This document shows, one piece after another, positions 1-5,499 of a stretch of 5,788 bases of DNA (position 1 is its first letter; each line of letters starts with the position of its first letter). The position numbers were made by a program, and so were the translations under genes. Source of the DNA: Tissierellia bacterium (GTDB taxonomy: Bacteria; Bacillota; Clostridia; Tissierellales; Dethiosulfatibacteraceae); the NCBI GenBank assembly GCA_007116605.1, contig SKID01000329.1, forward strand, positions 1 to 5,788. The letters run 5' to 3'. The notes beneath the pieces were generated by a model, which searched no databases, was not told the origin of the DNA, and saw nothing but the letters and a program-made list of their open reading frames with translations.

Positions 1-1568
1 AAGAAGGGTTGACTTTTTTTTGCCAACATTAATCTTTGAACACTTTTATAGTAGCCTTCATAATCTTGTTGACTCTTTAATAACCAATTTCTCCTTGCTT
101 CAACTTGAGCCAATTGATGGTTTAATCCATTCATATTTTTTTCATAAGTTCTTCTTGCACTGTTGTTGTTTTCAATTTTAGCTTGAATCTGACTTAAGAC
201 TTGTTCTTCTTGATTAAGCTTTTCAGTTAAAGTCTGTATCTGTTCATTAATTGACAGGGTTTTTTCATGGTTTTTATTTTGTTTGCTATTAAGATGATTT
301 TTTTCTTGTGTTAAAGACTCAATTCTTTCTTCTATACTTTGAATTAAGACCGTCACATTATTTAGTCGATTACGCTTTTCACTTTGTTCTTGGTAATGAT
401 GAAAGACCTGGCTTTTTACTTTTTCAATATCTTCACCATCATGACTATATTGATGACTTTCATTGTCTAACTCTGATTGTAGCTGGTTTAATTGATGAAT
501 TAACACTTTAAGCTCATCTTGTTTTTGCTTAATCTGCTTGGATAAGTTGTCTTGTTTTTCACTCCATCTCATATGTTCTTTCTGATTCTTGTCTTGATTT
601 AATAGGAGTTTGGCTTTTTCTTCTTCATATAAAATTCTGCGGTCATTTTCTAAATTAATTTTTTTCTCTAGTTCTAATTGTTGCTCATGGGTATCATTAA
701 TTTTTTGAGTTATTTCATCAATTTGCACCTCATAAGATTGCAGGGTTATTAATAATTGATCGAGTTCGTTTTTTTTAGCTGTTGTGTTAATTTTTTGTTG
801 GTGTATGAGGTCTGACTTTTGTTTTTGTTGATTTTCAAGGGATTCAAGTAATTCTTTGTGCTTTTCGTACTCTCTTGAGAACAAGTTTAACTCACTGGTT
901 TTTAACTTATCTTTAATCTCTAAAAAAGTTTCAGCACTTTCTTTTTGCTTCTTTAAAGGTTCGATTCTATGCTCAATTTCTGATATGATATCATGGATGC
1001 GAATCAGGTTTTCTTCTGTTTTGGCAAGTTTTTTTAAGGATTCATCTTTACGGGTTTTATATTTCACTATACCTACTGCTTCTTCAATCACTCTTCTTCT
1101 CAACTCTGACTTTGAGCTGATGATATCTTCTACTCTTCCTTGGCCAATAATAGAGTAACCTTCAATTCCTATTCCTGTATCCATAAACAGTTCTTTAATT
1201 TCTTTAAGTCTTACTTCTTTATTGTTCAATAAGTAAGCACTATCCCCATTTCTATAGAGCCTTCTTTTTACGCTTACCTCTGTATAAGCAATTGGAATGG
1301 TTCCCTTCTCGTTGTTAAAGACAAGATCTACTTCTGCATATCCTAAAGGCTTCCGATTTAATGTCCCTGCAAAAATCACATCTTCCATCTTTGATCCTCG
1401 CAATAATTTAGGACTTTGTTCTCCCATAACCCATTTAAAAGCATCAGAAATATTACTCTTGCCACTGCCATTAGGTCCTACAATAGCAGTTAACTCAGCA
1501 TTAATTTTAACAATTGTTTTTTCAGGGAAGGATTTAAATCCATTAATAATAATTTCTTTTAAAACCAT
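1..1568 (-). CDS. smc: Chromosome segregation ATPase SMC, N-terminal part (cut by window edge)
   Basis: SMC forms a dimer with ScpA and ScpB that loads near the origin, extrudes DNA loops and organises sister chromosomes. The window holds 522 codons from the start, less than half of a protein usually near 1,190 residues; the frame runs to the left edge without a stop or frameshift. The N-terminal ATPase head has Walker A GPNGSGKS (31-38, Lys37), an Arg57 in LLRG where the B. subtilis protein has its arginine finger, and the Q-loop IGQG (Gln143). GIVKYK (about 166-171) ends the head, and the rest is a Gln/Glu/Lys-rich coiled coil. The signature motif, Walker B and hinge lie outside. ATG 1568 follows AGGGAG at 7-nt spacing and lies within the end of the radical SAM gene. 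In many Clostridia ftsY follows smc, but that is not visible here. Confidence 0.97.
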   Translation of the reverse strand, partial: MVLKEIIINGFKSFPEKTIVKINAELTAIVGPNGSGKSNISDAFKWVMGEQSPKLLRGSKMEDVIFAGTLNRKPLGYAEVDLVFNNEKGTIPIAYTEVSVKRRLYRNGDSAYLLNNKEVRLKEIKELFMDTGIGIEGYSIIGQGRVEDIISSKSELRRRVIEEAVGIVKYKTRKDESLKKLAKTEENLIRIHDIISEIEHRIEPLKKQKESAETFLEIKDKLKTSELNLFSREYEKHKELLESLENQQKQKSDLIHQQKINTTAKKNELDQLLITLQSYEVQIDEITQKINDTHEQQLELEKKINLENDRRILYEEEKAKLLLNQDKNQKEHMRWSEKQDNLSKQIKQKQDELKVLIHQLNQLQSELDNESHQYSHDGEDIEKVKSQVFHHYQEQSEKRNRLNNVTVLIQSIEERIESLTQEKNHLNSKQNKNHEKTLSINEQIQTLTEKLNQEEQVLSQIQAKIENNNSARRTYEKNMNGLNHQLAQVEARRNWLLKSQQDYEGYYKSVQRLMLAKKSQPF

Positions 1569-2658
1569 TGATGTTCTCCCTAGTGATTTTCTCATATTCA
1601 TGTATTAAATCGTTTTGTGTTAAATGTATGTGATGATTGTAAATGTCTTTAATAATGATGCCATCGATATTTTCTTCTGCCTGATAGATTAACTGGTCAA
1701 GATTGAGCTGGCTTTTGAGCATTTGTGCTCCTTTTTTCTTAACCCCAACGACTTCGTTAATAATCTTTTTGCTGCCAATGATAGTCCATGATTTCACGTC
1801 TTGAGACATTAATCGATCTAATAAAACCGTAAGCATTATATGCGTTTTTACCATTTGACCATAAGCAGGATGAAAAGGACCTGCCACTACATCACCCTCG
1901 ACAGCAATAGTATCGGATGCTTGTAACCCCATTTTGATAACTTCAATTTGATTAAGCCAATATTGTGTATAAAAATATGCGACTAGTCTGATGCTTTCAT
2001 TTAATTCAAGGGGCTTATAATCACCTGAATGATATAAGTTTTCAAGTTTTGTATTCTTGATGACCAAAGTAGGATAGATTCTGACCATATTCGGCTTTAA
2101 ATCAATAGAAGCTTGCATAGTACTTAAATCTTTACTGAGACTGCTTCCATATAGACCTGGCATAATTTGGTGTCCTAATTTGAATCCAAAGTTTTTAATC
2201 AGTTTTGATGCCTTGATGGTATCTTCAGCCGTATGTCCTCGGTTCATCAAACGAAGCACTTGATTATCCATTGACTGAACACCTAACTCTATAATACCCA
2301 CGCCTTTGTCCTTTAATAATTGTAAATTTCTTTCGTCAATAGCATCTGGTCGCGTTGAAATTCTAATGGTATCCACATCACCCTTTTGAAGCAATTGATG
2401 GGCTAATGACAATAACTTTTCTTGGTCATCTACTGGGATTGCTGTAAAACTTCCACCAAAAAATGCTATCTCTGTCATCACTATCGGGGTTTGGAGTCTA
2501 TTCATTTGGAATCGTGATTCTAATTGTTGTTGTATCGTATCTATTGTAAGGATGTCTTGATGTCCAGTAATGCTTTTTTGATTACAAAAATAGCAGTCAT
2601 GTGGACATCCATAATGGGGTACAAATATTGGAATAATCCTTGTTTTAACTTTCATCAT
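1543..2658 (-). CDS. Elp3-like radical SAM protein without acetyltransferase domain
   Basis: This is a radical S-adenosylmethionine enzyme of the Elp3-like group; its substrate is not known to me. Near the N-terminus, GCPHDCYFC gives the CxxxCxxC cluster site (Cys18, Cys22, Cys25) for a [4Fe-4S] centre. FFGGSF (residues 66-71) is the SAM-contacting glycine motif, and TIRISTRPDAID, IELGVQSMD and MPGLYGSS follow the radical SAM barrel. The C-terminal third, with MVRIYPTLVIKNTKL, VIKMGLQASD and VVAGPFHPAYGQ, resembles the extension found in Elp3 relatives. At 371 residues there is no room for the GNAT acetyltransferase domain of true Elp3, so tRNA wobble-uridine modification should not be assumed. 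Start choices are the adjacent ATGs at 2658 and 2655; AGGG (2666-2663) lies 4 or 7 nt before them, so 2655 is equally possible. It overlaps rnc by 14 bp and smc by 26 bp, indicating tight co-expression. Confidence 0.88.
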   Translation of the reverse strand: MMKVKTRIIPIFVPHYGCPHDCYFCNQKSITGHQDILTIDTIQQQLESRFQMNRLQTPIVMTEIAFFGGSFTAIPVDDQEKLLSLAHQLLQKGDVDTIRISTRPDAIDERNLQLLKDKGVGIIELGVQSMDNQVLRLMNRGHTAEDTIKASKLIKNFGFKLGHQIMPGLYGSSLSKDLSTMQASIDLKPNMVRIYPTLVIKNTKLENLYHSGDYKPLELNESIRLVAYFYTQYWLNQIEVIKMGLQASDTIAVEGDVVAGPFHPAYGQMVKTHIMLTVLLDRLMSQDVKSWTIIGSKKIINEVVGVKKKGAQMLKSQLNLDQLIYQAEENIDGIIIKDIYNHHIHLTQNDLIHEYEKITRENINGFKRNYY

Positions 2659-3340
2659 TTGACCCTAAATGATCTAAGGCAGCATTAGCAGCTTCTTGTT
2701 CTGCAGATTTTTTATTTTTACCCTTCCCTGTACCAACCACTAAACCATCAATAAAGCACTTAACATAAAATACCTTATCATGGTCTGGGCCTTCTTCTTT
2801 ATATACTTGGTATCGAATTTTAGTCTCAGGATTAATTTTTTGCAGTTTTTCTTGTAAAGTTGTTTTAAAATCAAGGTTTAGTTTTTCAGAAGCTGCTAAA
2901 TGAATATACTCAATAAAGCAAGGCATAAACACTTTTGTTGTTGGTTCTAATCCACTGTCTAAATAAACTGCTGCAATTAAAGCTTCTAATGCATCTGCTA
3001 ATATAGACTTTCTTAACCTTCCACCCGAAGCTTCTTCGCCTTTACCCAGCTCCAAAAAGTCACCTAATTGTATTTTTTGGGCAATTGCATACAATACTTC
3101 CTCACAGACTACTTGTGCTCTCATTCGGGTAAGCTTTCCTTCAGAATATTCTTGATATTGTTCATATAAATAATGACTGACCATGACTTCTAAAATAGCG
3201 TCCCCTAAAAACTCTAATCGTTCATTATGTTGAGATTCTGTTCCATTTTCATTGATATAAGAACTATGAGTCATCGCTTGTGTTAATAATTGCTTGTTGA
3301 TAAAAATGTATCCTAATCTTTTTTCAATGTCTTTTAACAT
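2645..3340 (-). CDS. rnc: Ribonuclease III
   Basis: RNase III is a magnesium-dependent endonuclease that cuts double-stranded RNA; it processes rRNA precursors and selected mRNAs and acts as a cytoplasmic homodimer. The 231-residue product has full length. The nuclease domain (about 1-150) carries the signature HNERLEFLGDAILE, with Glu40 and Asp47 matching E. coli Glu38 and Asp45. Asp116 and Glu119 in ADALEALIAAVYLD match Asp114 and Glu117, so the catalytic set is complete. The double-stranded RNA-binding domain spans about 157-226 (DFKTTLQEKLQ to AEQEAANAALDHLG, with the basic GKGKNKKSAEQEAA end). Start ATG 3340 follows an AGGCAGG ribosome site. A long hairpin lies immediately upstream and could be its own substrate. 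Its 3' end overlaps the radical SAM gene by 14 bp. Identity is very secure. Confidence 0.97.
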   Translation of the reverse strand: MLKDIEKRLGYIFINKQLLTQAMTHSSYINENGTESQHNERLEFLGDAILEVMVSHYLYEQYQEYSEGKLTRMRAQVVCEEVLYAIAQKIQLGDFLELGKGEEASGGRLRKSILADALEALIAAVYLDSGLEPTTKVFMPCFIEYIHLAASEKLNLDFKTTLQEKLQKINPETKIRYQVYKEEGPDHDKVFYVKCFIDGLVVGTGKGKNKKSAEQEAANAALDHLGSNDES

Positions 3341-3356
3341 GTTTTCCTGCCTTTCT

Positions 3357-3406
3357 AATAAACATTGATTAAGGATTAAATATTTAATCCCTAATCAATG
3401 TTTATT
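3357..3406 (-). promoter_or_regulatory. 50-bp palindrome / long RNA hairpin in the rnc leader
   Basis: Two 25-base arms meet at 3381/3382. The outer 15 bases (AATAAACATTGATTA) and inner 9 bases (GGATTAAAT on the plus strand) match perfectly, with one mismatch pair, 3372/3391. In plus-strand RNA that pair would be A-C; in minus-strand RNA, the coding sense, it is G-U, so the stem is unbroken. Allowing a 4-base AUAU loop, the stem is about 23 bp. It ends 16 nt before the rnc ATG and close to the ribosome site AGGCAGG (3352-3346). No run of more than three T residues follows, so it is a poor intrinsic terminator. It looks like an RNase III target or translational control element; that role is inferred. 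A small palindromic insertion is an alternative. Confidence 0.7.
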
Positions 3407-3411
3407 TATTT

Positions 3412-3439
3412 AAGAAAAGCCCTGTATCACCAGGACTTT
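3412..3439 (-). terminator. Probable intrinsic terminator after acpP
   Basis: On the minus strand, AAAGTCCTG (3439-3431) pairs with CAGGGCTTT (3424-3416) around a 6-base loop, a 9-bp stem with one G-U pair. The T-rich TTTTCTT (3418-3412) follows and partly overlaps the stem. The stem begins inside the acpP TAA stop. The U-tract is interrupted by a C, so termination may be partial, letting some transcripts continue into rnc, for which no convincing separate promoter was found. Confidence 0.75.
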
Positions 3440-3671
3440 AATCAATTATACTCTCAAGATACTCAATGGCATCTCGAACTGTTTTTATTCTCTCAGCGTT
3501 TTCATCATCAATTTCTATCCCGTATTCATCTTCAATACCCATAATGAGTTCAACAAGCGCAATCGAATCAGCATCTAAATCATCTACAAAAGAAGTGTCC
3601 ATGGTAATGACGGTTTTTTCATCTAAGTTAAGTCTTTCAATAATGAGTTGTTTTAGTTTTTCAAACATCAT
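3438..3671 (-). CDS. acpP: Acyl carrier protein
   Basis: Acyl carrier protein holds growing fatty-acyl chains on a 4'-phosphopantetheine arm and hands them to fatty acid and phospholipid enzymes, including PlsX encoded just upstream. The 77-residue product is small and acidic with the expected four-helix pattern. The attachment serine is Ser36 in DADSIALVEL, followed by the acidic recognition helix IMGIEDEYGIEID. The usual motif is DSL, so Ile after the serine is a mild conservative change. Two adjacent ATGs (3671 and 3668) are possible. The first is 7 nt after an AAGGGGGTG ribosome site (3687-3679) and is used here; the second would remove only one Met. The start lies inside plsX, so the two are probably translationally coupled. 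A terminator-like hairpin begins at the stop codon. Context and motif favour the fatty-acid-synthesis ACP rather than a polyketide carrier. Confidence 0.95.
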   Translation of the reverse strand: MMFEKLKQLIIERLNLDEKTVITMDTSFVDDLDADSIALVELIMGIEDEYGIEIDDENAERIKTVRDAIEYLESIID

Positions 3672-4668
3672 TCTCTTTCACCCCCTTATTGAGTTCTTTA
3701 ACAATCAAATGGTTCACTTGATGATCAATAAACAGTTTTGATTGACGAATCGCGTTAAGAATTGCTTTTCGATCTGAACTGCCATGTGCTTTAATAATTG
3801 GTTGTTTTAGACCTAATAAAGGAGCGCCACCATATTCAGAGTAATCAAACCGCGCTTTTAAAGATTTTACAGAGTCTTTGATGAGTAACCCACCGATTTT
3901 TCCCTTGGTTGTTTTTAAAAGCTCTGCTTTTATTTGTCCCATTAATTCCATCATAACGCCTTCAGTAAGCTTTAAAACCACATTGCCAACAAATCCATCA
4001 CATAATAGGATGTCTGCATCATTATTTAAAATGTTTCTAGCTTCAACACTACCTATATAGTTTAATGAACTCTCTTTTAATAGATCATGGGTTTCACCGA
4101 CTAATTTGTTGCCTTTACCTTCTTCTGTTCCTATATTGATCAATCCTATTTTAGGACGATTGATTTTAAGTACTTTTTCCATATAAATACTGCCCATCAT
4201 GGCAAATTGGTACAAAAATAAAGGTTTACAGTCCACATTAGCACCTGCATCCATGAGCATACTAAATCGATCACCATTAGGAAATAACGGGGATAAACAG
4301 GGTCTTTCAATACCCTCTATTCGACCCACTATAAAAAGACCTCCACTGAGTAATGCACCTGTGCTGCCTGCTGAAACAAAAGCATCACCTTTGCCTTCTT
4401 TAAGCAAGTTCATTCCTATCACTAAAGAAGAATTTTTTTTCTTACGAATGGCCTTGACTGGAGACTCGTCATTGTCAATGACTTCATCTGCATTAACCAC
4501 CTCAACTCTTTTCAAAAGATGTTCAGGTCCTTTAATATATGGCTTAATTAATGCTTCTTTCCCAACAAATGTGATATCTAAATCATATTGATTAATGGCC
4601 TCTATGGCACCTGCAACGATTTCTTCTGGTGCTTTGTCTCCACCCATTGCATCAACTATTATTCTCAT
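3661..4668 (-). CDS. plsX: Phosphate acyltransferase PlsX
   Basis: PlsX converts acyl-ACP and inorganic phosphate to acyl-phosphate and ACP, the first step of the PlsX/PlsY/PlsC route to phosphatidic acid. It is a soluble enzyme acting at the membrane surface. The 335-residue product has the usual length and family blocks: MRIIVDAMGGDKAPEE at the N-terminus, SAGSTGAL, MDAGAN with DCKP, INIGTEEGKGN, VEARNI, DGFVGNVVLK, and YGGAPLLGLK followed by KAHGSS. The ATG at 4668 is chosen because it gives the canonical MRIIVDAMGG start and has GAGGTG (4678-4673) just upstream. An ATG seven codons earlier (4689) lacks a ribosome site and lies almost at the expected transcription start. Its last codons overlap acpP by 11 bp, coupling the enzyme to its acyl-carrier substrate. 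No FapR-like operator was recognised. Very secure. Confidence 0.97.
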   Translation of the reverse strand: MRIIVDAMGGDKAPEEIVAGAIEAINQYDLDITFVGKEALIKPYIKGPEHLLKRVEVVNADEVIDNDESPVKAIRKKKNSSLVIGMNLLKEGKGDAFVSAGSTGALLSGGLFIVGRIEGIERPCLSPLFPNGDRFSMLMDAGANVDCKPLFLYQFAMMGSIYMEKVLKINRPKIGLINIGTEEGKGNKLVGETHDLLKESSLNYIGSVEARNILNNDADILLCDGFVGNVVLKLTEGVMMELMGQIKAELLKTTKGKIGGLLIKDSVKSLKARFDYSEYGGAPLLGLKQPIIKAHGSSDRKAILNAIRQSKLFIDHQVNHLIVKELNKGVKENDV

Positions 4669-4699
4669 ATTACACCTCGTGTCATTCAACTCATTTTTC

Positions 4700-4728
4700 A
4701 GTATACAATAGCCTCTTCATTTTTGCAA
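4700..4728 (-). promoter_or_regulatory. Sigma-A type promoter for plsX-acpP
   Basis: TTGCAA (4728-4723) and TATACT (4705-4700) on the minus strand are separated by exactly 17 bp, with four of six and five of six consensus matches. Transcription would begin near 4693, leaving a leader of about 25 nt before the plsX ATG at 4668. It directly follows the rpmF terminator, which fits a new transcription unit for phospholipid genes. Confidence 0.75.
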
Positions 4729-4740
4729 CAAAAATGAAGA
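4714..4740. repeat. Inverted repeat overlapping the rpmF terminator and the plsX -35 box
   Basis: On the minus strand, TCTTCATTTTT (4740-4730) and AAAAATGAAGA (4724-4714) are perfect 11-bp inverted arms around the 5-base centre GTTGC. The first arm shares five stem bases and the U-tract with the rpmF terminator, so both hairpins cannot form fully at once. The plsX -35 hexamer (4728-4723) spans the centre and the edge of the second arm. It could be a repressor operator, a 3'-end stabilising hairpin in read-through RNA, or chance in AT-rich DNA. The repeat is seen; the role is not known. Confidence 0.6.
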
Positions 4741-4761
4741 TAGTGCTTTCGCACTATCTTC
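4730..4761 (-). terminator. Intrinsic terminator after rpmF
   Basis: On the minus strand, GAAGATAGTGC (4761-4751) pairs perfectly with GCACTATCTTC (4746-4736) around a GAAA tetraloop, an 11-bp stem. ATTTTT (4735-4730) follows as the U-tract. It lies 8 bases after the rpmF stop, as expected of a rho-independent terminator. The plus strand also carries a T-rich run (TATTTTTATT) after the same hairpin, so it could work in both directions, although no plus-strand gene needs it. Confidence 0.9.
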
Positions 4762-4769
4762 TATTTTTA

Positions 4770-4946
4770 TTATACATTTAAAACGTCTTTCCCATCATAG
4801 TATCCGCATGCTCTACATACTCTGTGAGGAAGCTTCATTTCATGACATTGTGAACACTCTACGAATCCTTTAATTTTAATTCTTTCGTTTGATGTTCGTC
4901 TTTTATCTCTTCTTGCTTTGGAACTCTTACTCTTTGGTACTGCCAT
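4770..4946 (-). CDS. rpmF: 50S ribosomal protein L32 (bL32), zinc-binding type
   Basis: Ribosomal protein L32 is a small basic component of the large ribosomal subunit. The 58-residue product begins MAVPKSKSSKARRDKRR, the standard bL32 N-terminus with a basic rRNA-binding tail. It then has two CxxC pairs, Cys31/Cys34 (CSQC) and Cys44/Cys47 (CRAC), which form a zinc ribbon. This is therefore the Cys-containing (C+) form rather than the zinc-free paralogue that some bacteria express under zinc limitation. Length is normal. It starts 5 nt after the DUF177 stop and uses a ribosome site embedded in that gene, so the two form one transcription unit from the promoter at 5498-5470. An intrinsic terminator begins about 9 bases after its TAA stop, ending the unit before plsX. 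Very secure. Confidence 0.97.
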   Translation of the reverse strand: MAVPKSKSSKARRDKRRTSNERIKIKGFVECSQCHEMKLPHRVCRACGYYDGKDVLNV

Positions 4947-4951
4947 AGTAA

Positions 4952-5443
4952 CTACACCTCCTTATCCAACAAATTCATTAGATCTTTTAAACGCGGATCT
5001 ATTTTTTGACCTTCACATTCACAAGGTTTGATATTTTTATTTGAGCCGCATTCAGGACAAATTCCTTTACATTCTTCACTGCACAACGCACGCATCGGTT
5101 TTGATAAATAAATGCCATCTATAATCACTGGAATAAGATTAATCTTATCATCCACCAAACTCACATATAAATCTTCTTCAGATTCATTGTCAATACTCAG
5201 TGTGACATCTGTTGTTTGACTGACTTCAACCATCTCATTACACCGAGCACATGGCTCAGTATAAGCGTATGTATAATTCAAATCACCAAACAAGTTGTCA
5301 TCACTGTAGTAAAGATCTAAATGACCCGTTATTCTACCAATCATGAACCAATCATCTATTTCCAATTCTTTAGCGTCGAAGTTAATCTCAAAGCGTTGGT
5401 GCATCTCATTTTTTTTAAAAAAATCTTTTAAATCTAAAATCAT
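4952..5443 (-). CDS. DUF177/YceD family protein (ribosome/23S rRNA-linked)
   Basis: A cytoplasmic DUF177 (YceD/YlbN-like) protein of 163 residues, usual for the family. YceD homologues have been linked to 23S rRNA accumulation, but no precise activity is established. It has an N-terminal beta-rich region (about 1-64), then CARC (Cys65, Cys68) and a C-terminal cluster with Cys121, 125, 129, 132, 141 and 143, including CPEC; this suggests bound zinc. The ending IDPRLKDLMNLL is typical of the family. The chosen ATG at 5443 is preceded by a strong GAGGTGAT site (5454-5447) at normal spacing and begins MILDLKDFF. An ATG seven codons upstream (5464) was rejected because it has no ribosome site and sits at the expected transcription start. 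It lies 5 nt upstream of rpmF, the near-universal neighbour of this family, which supports a ribosome-related role. Family assignment is secure; function is only partly known. Confidence 0.93.
   Translation of the reverse strand: MILDLKDFFKKNEMHQRFEINFDAKELEIDDWFMIGRITGHLDLYYSDDNLFGDLNYTYAYTEPCARCNEMVEVSQTTDVTLSIDNESEEDLYVSLVDDKINLIPVIIDGIYLSKPMRALCSEECKGICPECGSNKNIKPCECEGQKIDPRLKDLMNLLDKEV
4955..4963 (-). promoter_or_regulatory. rpmF ribosome binding site inside the end of the DUF177 gene
   Basis: AAGGAGGTG on the minus strand is a near-perfect Shine-Dalgarno sequence. It is also the last three sense codons (Lys-Glu-Val) of the DUF177 gene, directly before its TAG stop. It sits 8 nt before the rpmF ATG at 4946. 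Ribosomes finishing DUF177 pass over this site, so the two genes are probably translationally coupled; the coupling is inferred. Confidence 0.85.
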
Positions 5444-5469
5444 GTTATCACCTCGAGACTGCAATGAAA

Positions 5470-5498
5470 ATTATATGTAAATATCAATGATTTGTCAA
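5470..5498 (-). promoter_or_regulatory. Perfect-consensus sigma-A promoter for the DUF177-rpmF pair
   Basis: On the minus strand, TTGACA (5498-5493) is followed by a 17-bp spacer and TATAAT (5475-5470), both hexamers matching the housekeeping consensus exactly. The expected start of transcription is near 5463, giving a leader of about 20 nt before the DUF177 start at 5443. That rules out the upstream in-frame ATG at 5464, which would lie at or before the transcript start. The box fills the 34-57 bp between ackA and DUF177, so YceD/L32 expression need not depend on ackA transcription. The motif is seen directly; activity is inferred. Confidence 0.9.
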
Positions 5499-5499
5499 G

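Noticed and set aside
14..21. Run of eight A residues (minus strand) in smc as a possible slippage or frameshift site
   Set aside because: The frame is continuous through it with plausible SMC coiled-coil sequence on the upstream side, and lysine-rich AT-rich genes often carry such runs.
308..1608. Plus-strand open frames opposite smc and the end of the radical SAM gene
   Set aside because: They resemble no known protein, lack convincing ribosome sites and lie opposite strongly conserved SMC sequence, so they are shadows of the coding strand.
3341..3411. A separate sigma-A promoter for rnc inside the palindrome
   Set aside because: TTGATT and AT-rich stretches are present, but no -35/-10 pair with 16-18 bp spacing stands out; the AT content alone explains the partial matches.
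3466..4591. Plus-strand open frames opposite acpP and plsX
   Set aside because: They are serine- and proline-rich low-complexity frames typical of antisense to AT-rich coding DNA, with no recognisable family.
4669..4689. Seven-codon N-terminal extension of PlsX
   Set aside because: The upstream ATG has no ribosome site, lies almost at the expected transcription start, and would add residues before the canonical MRIIVDAMGG start.
4669..4728. FapR-type operator in front of plsX
   Set aside because: The sequence here does not match the FapR box as I know it; the nearby dyad is a different sequence.
5133..5148. 16-bp perfect palindrome ATAAGATT/AATCTTAT within the DUF177 gene
   Set aside because: It lies inside coding sequence, is short and AT-rich, and has no nearby promoter or loop; it is likely chance.
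5444..5464. Seven-codon N-terminal extension of the DUF177 protein
   Set aside because: The ATG at 5464 sits at or before the predicted transcription start, and the strong GAGGTGAT site serves the ATG at 5443.
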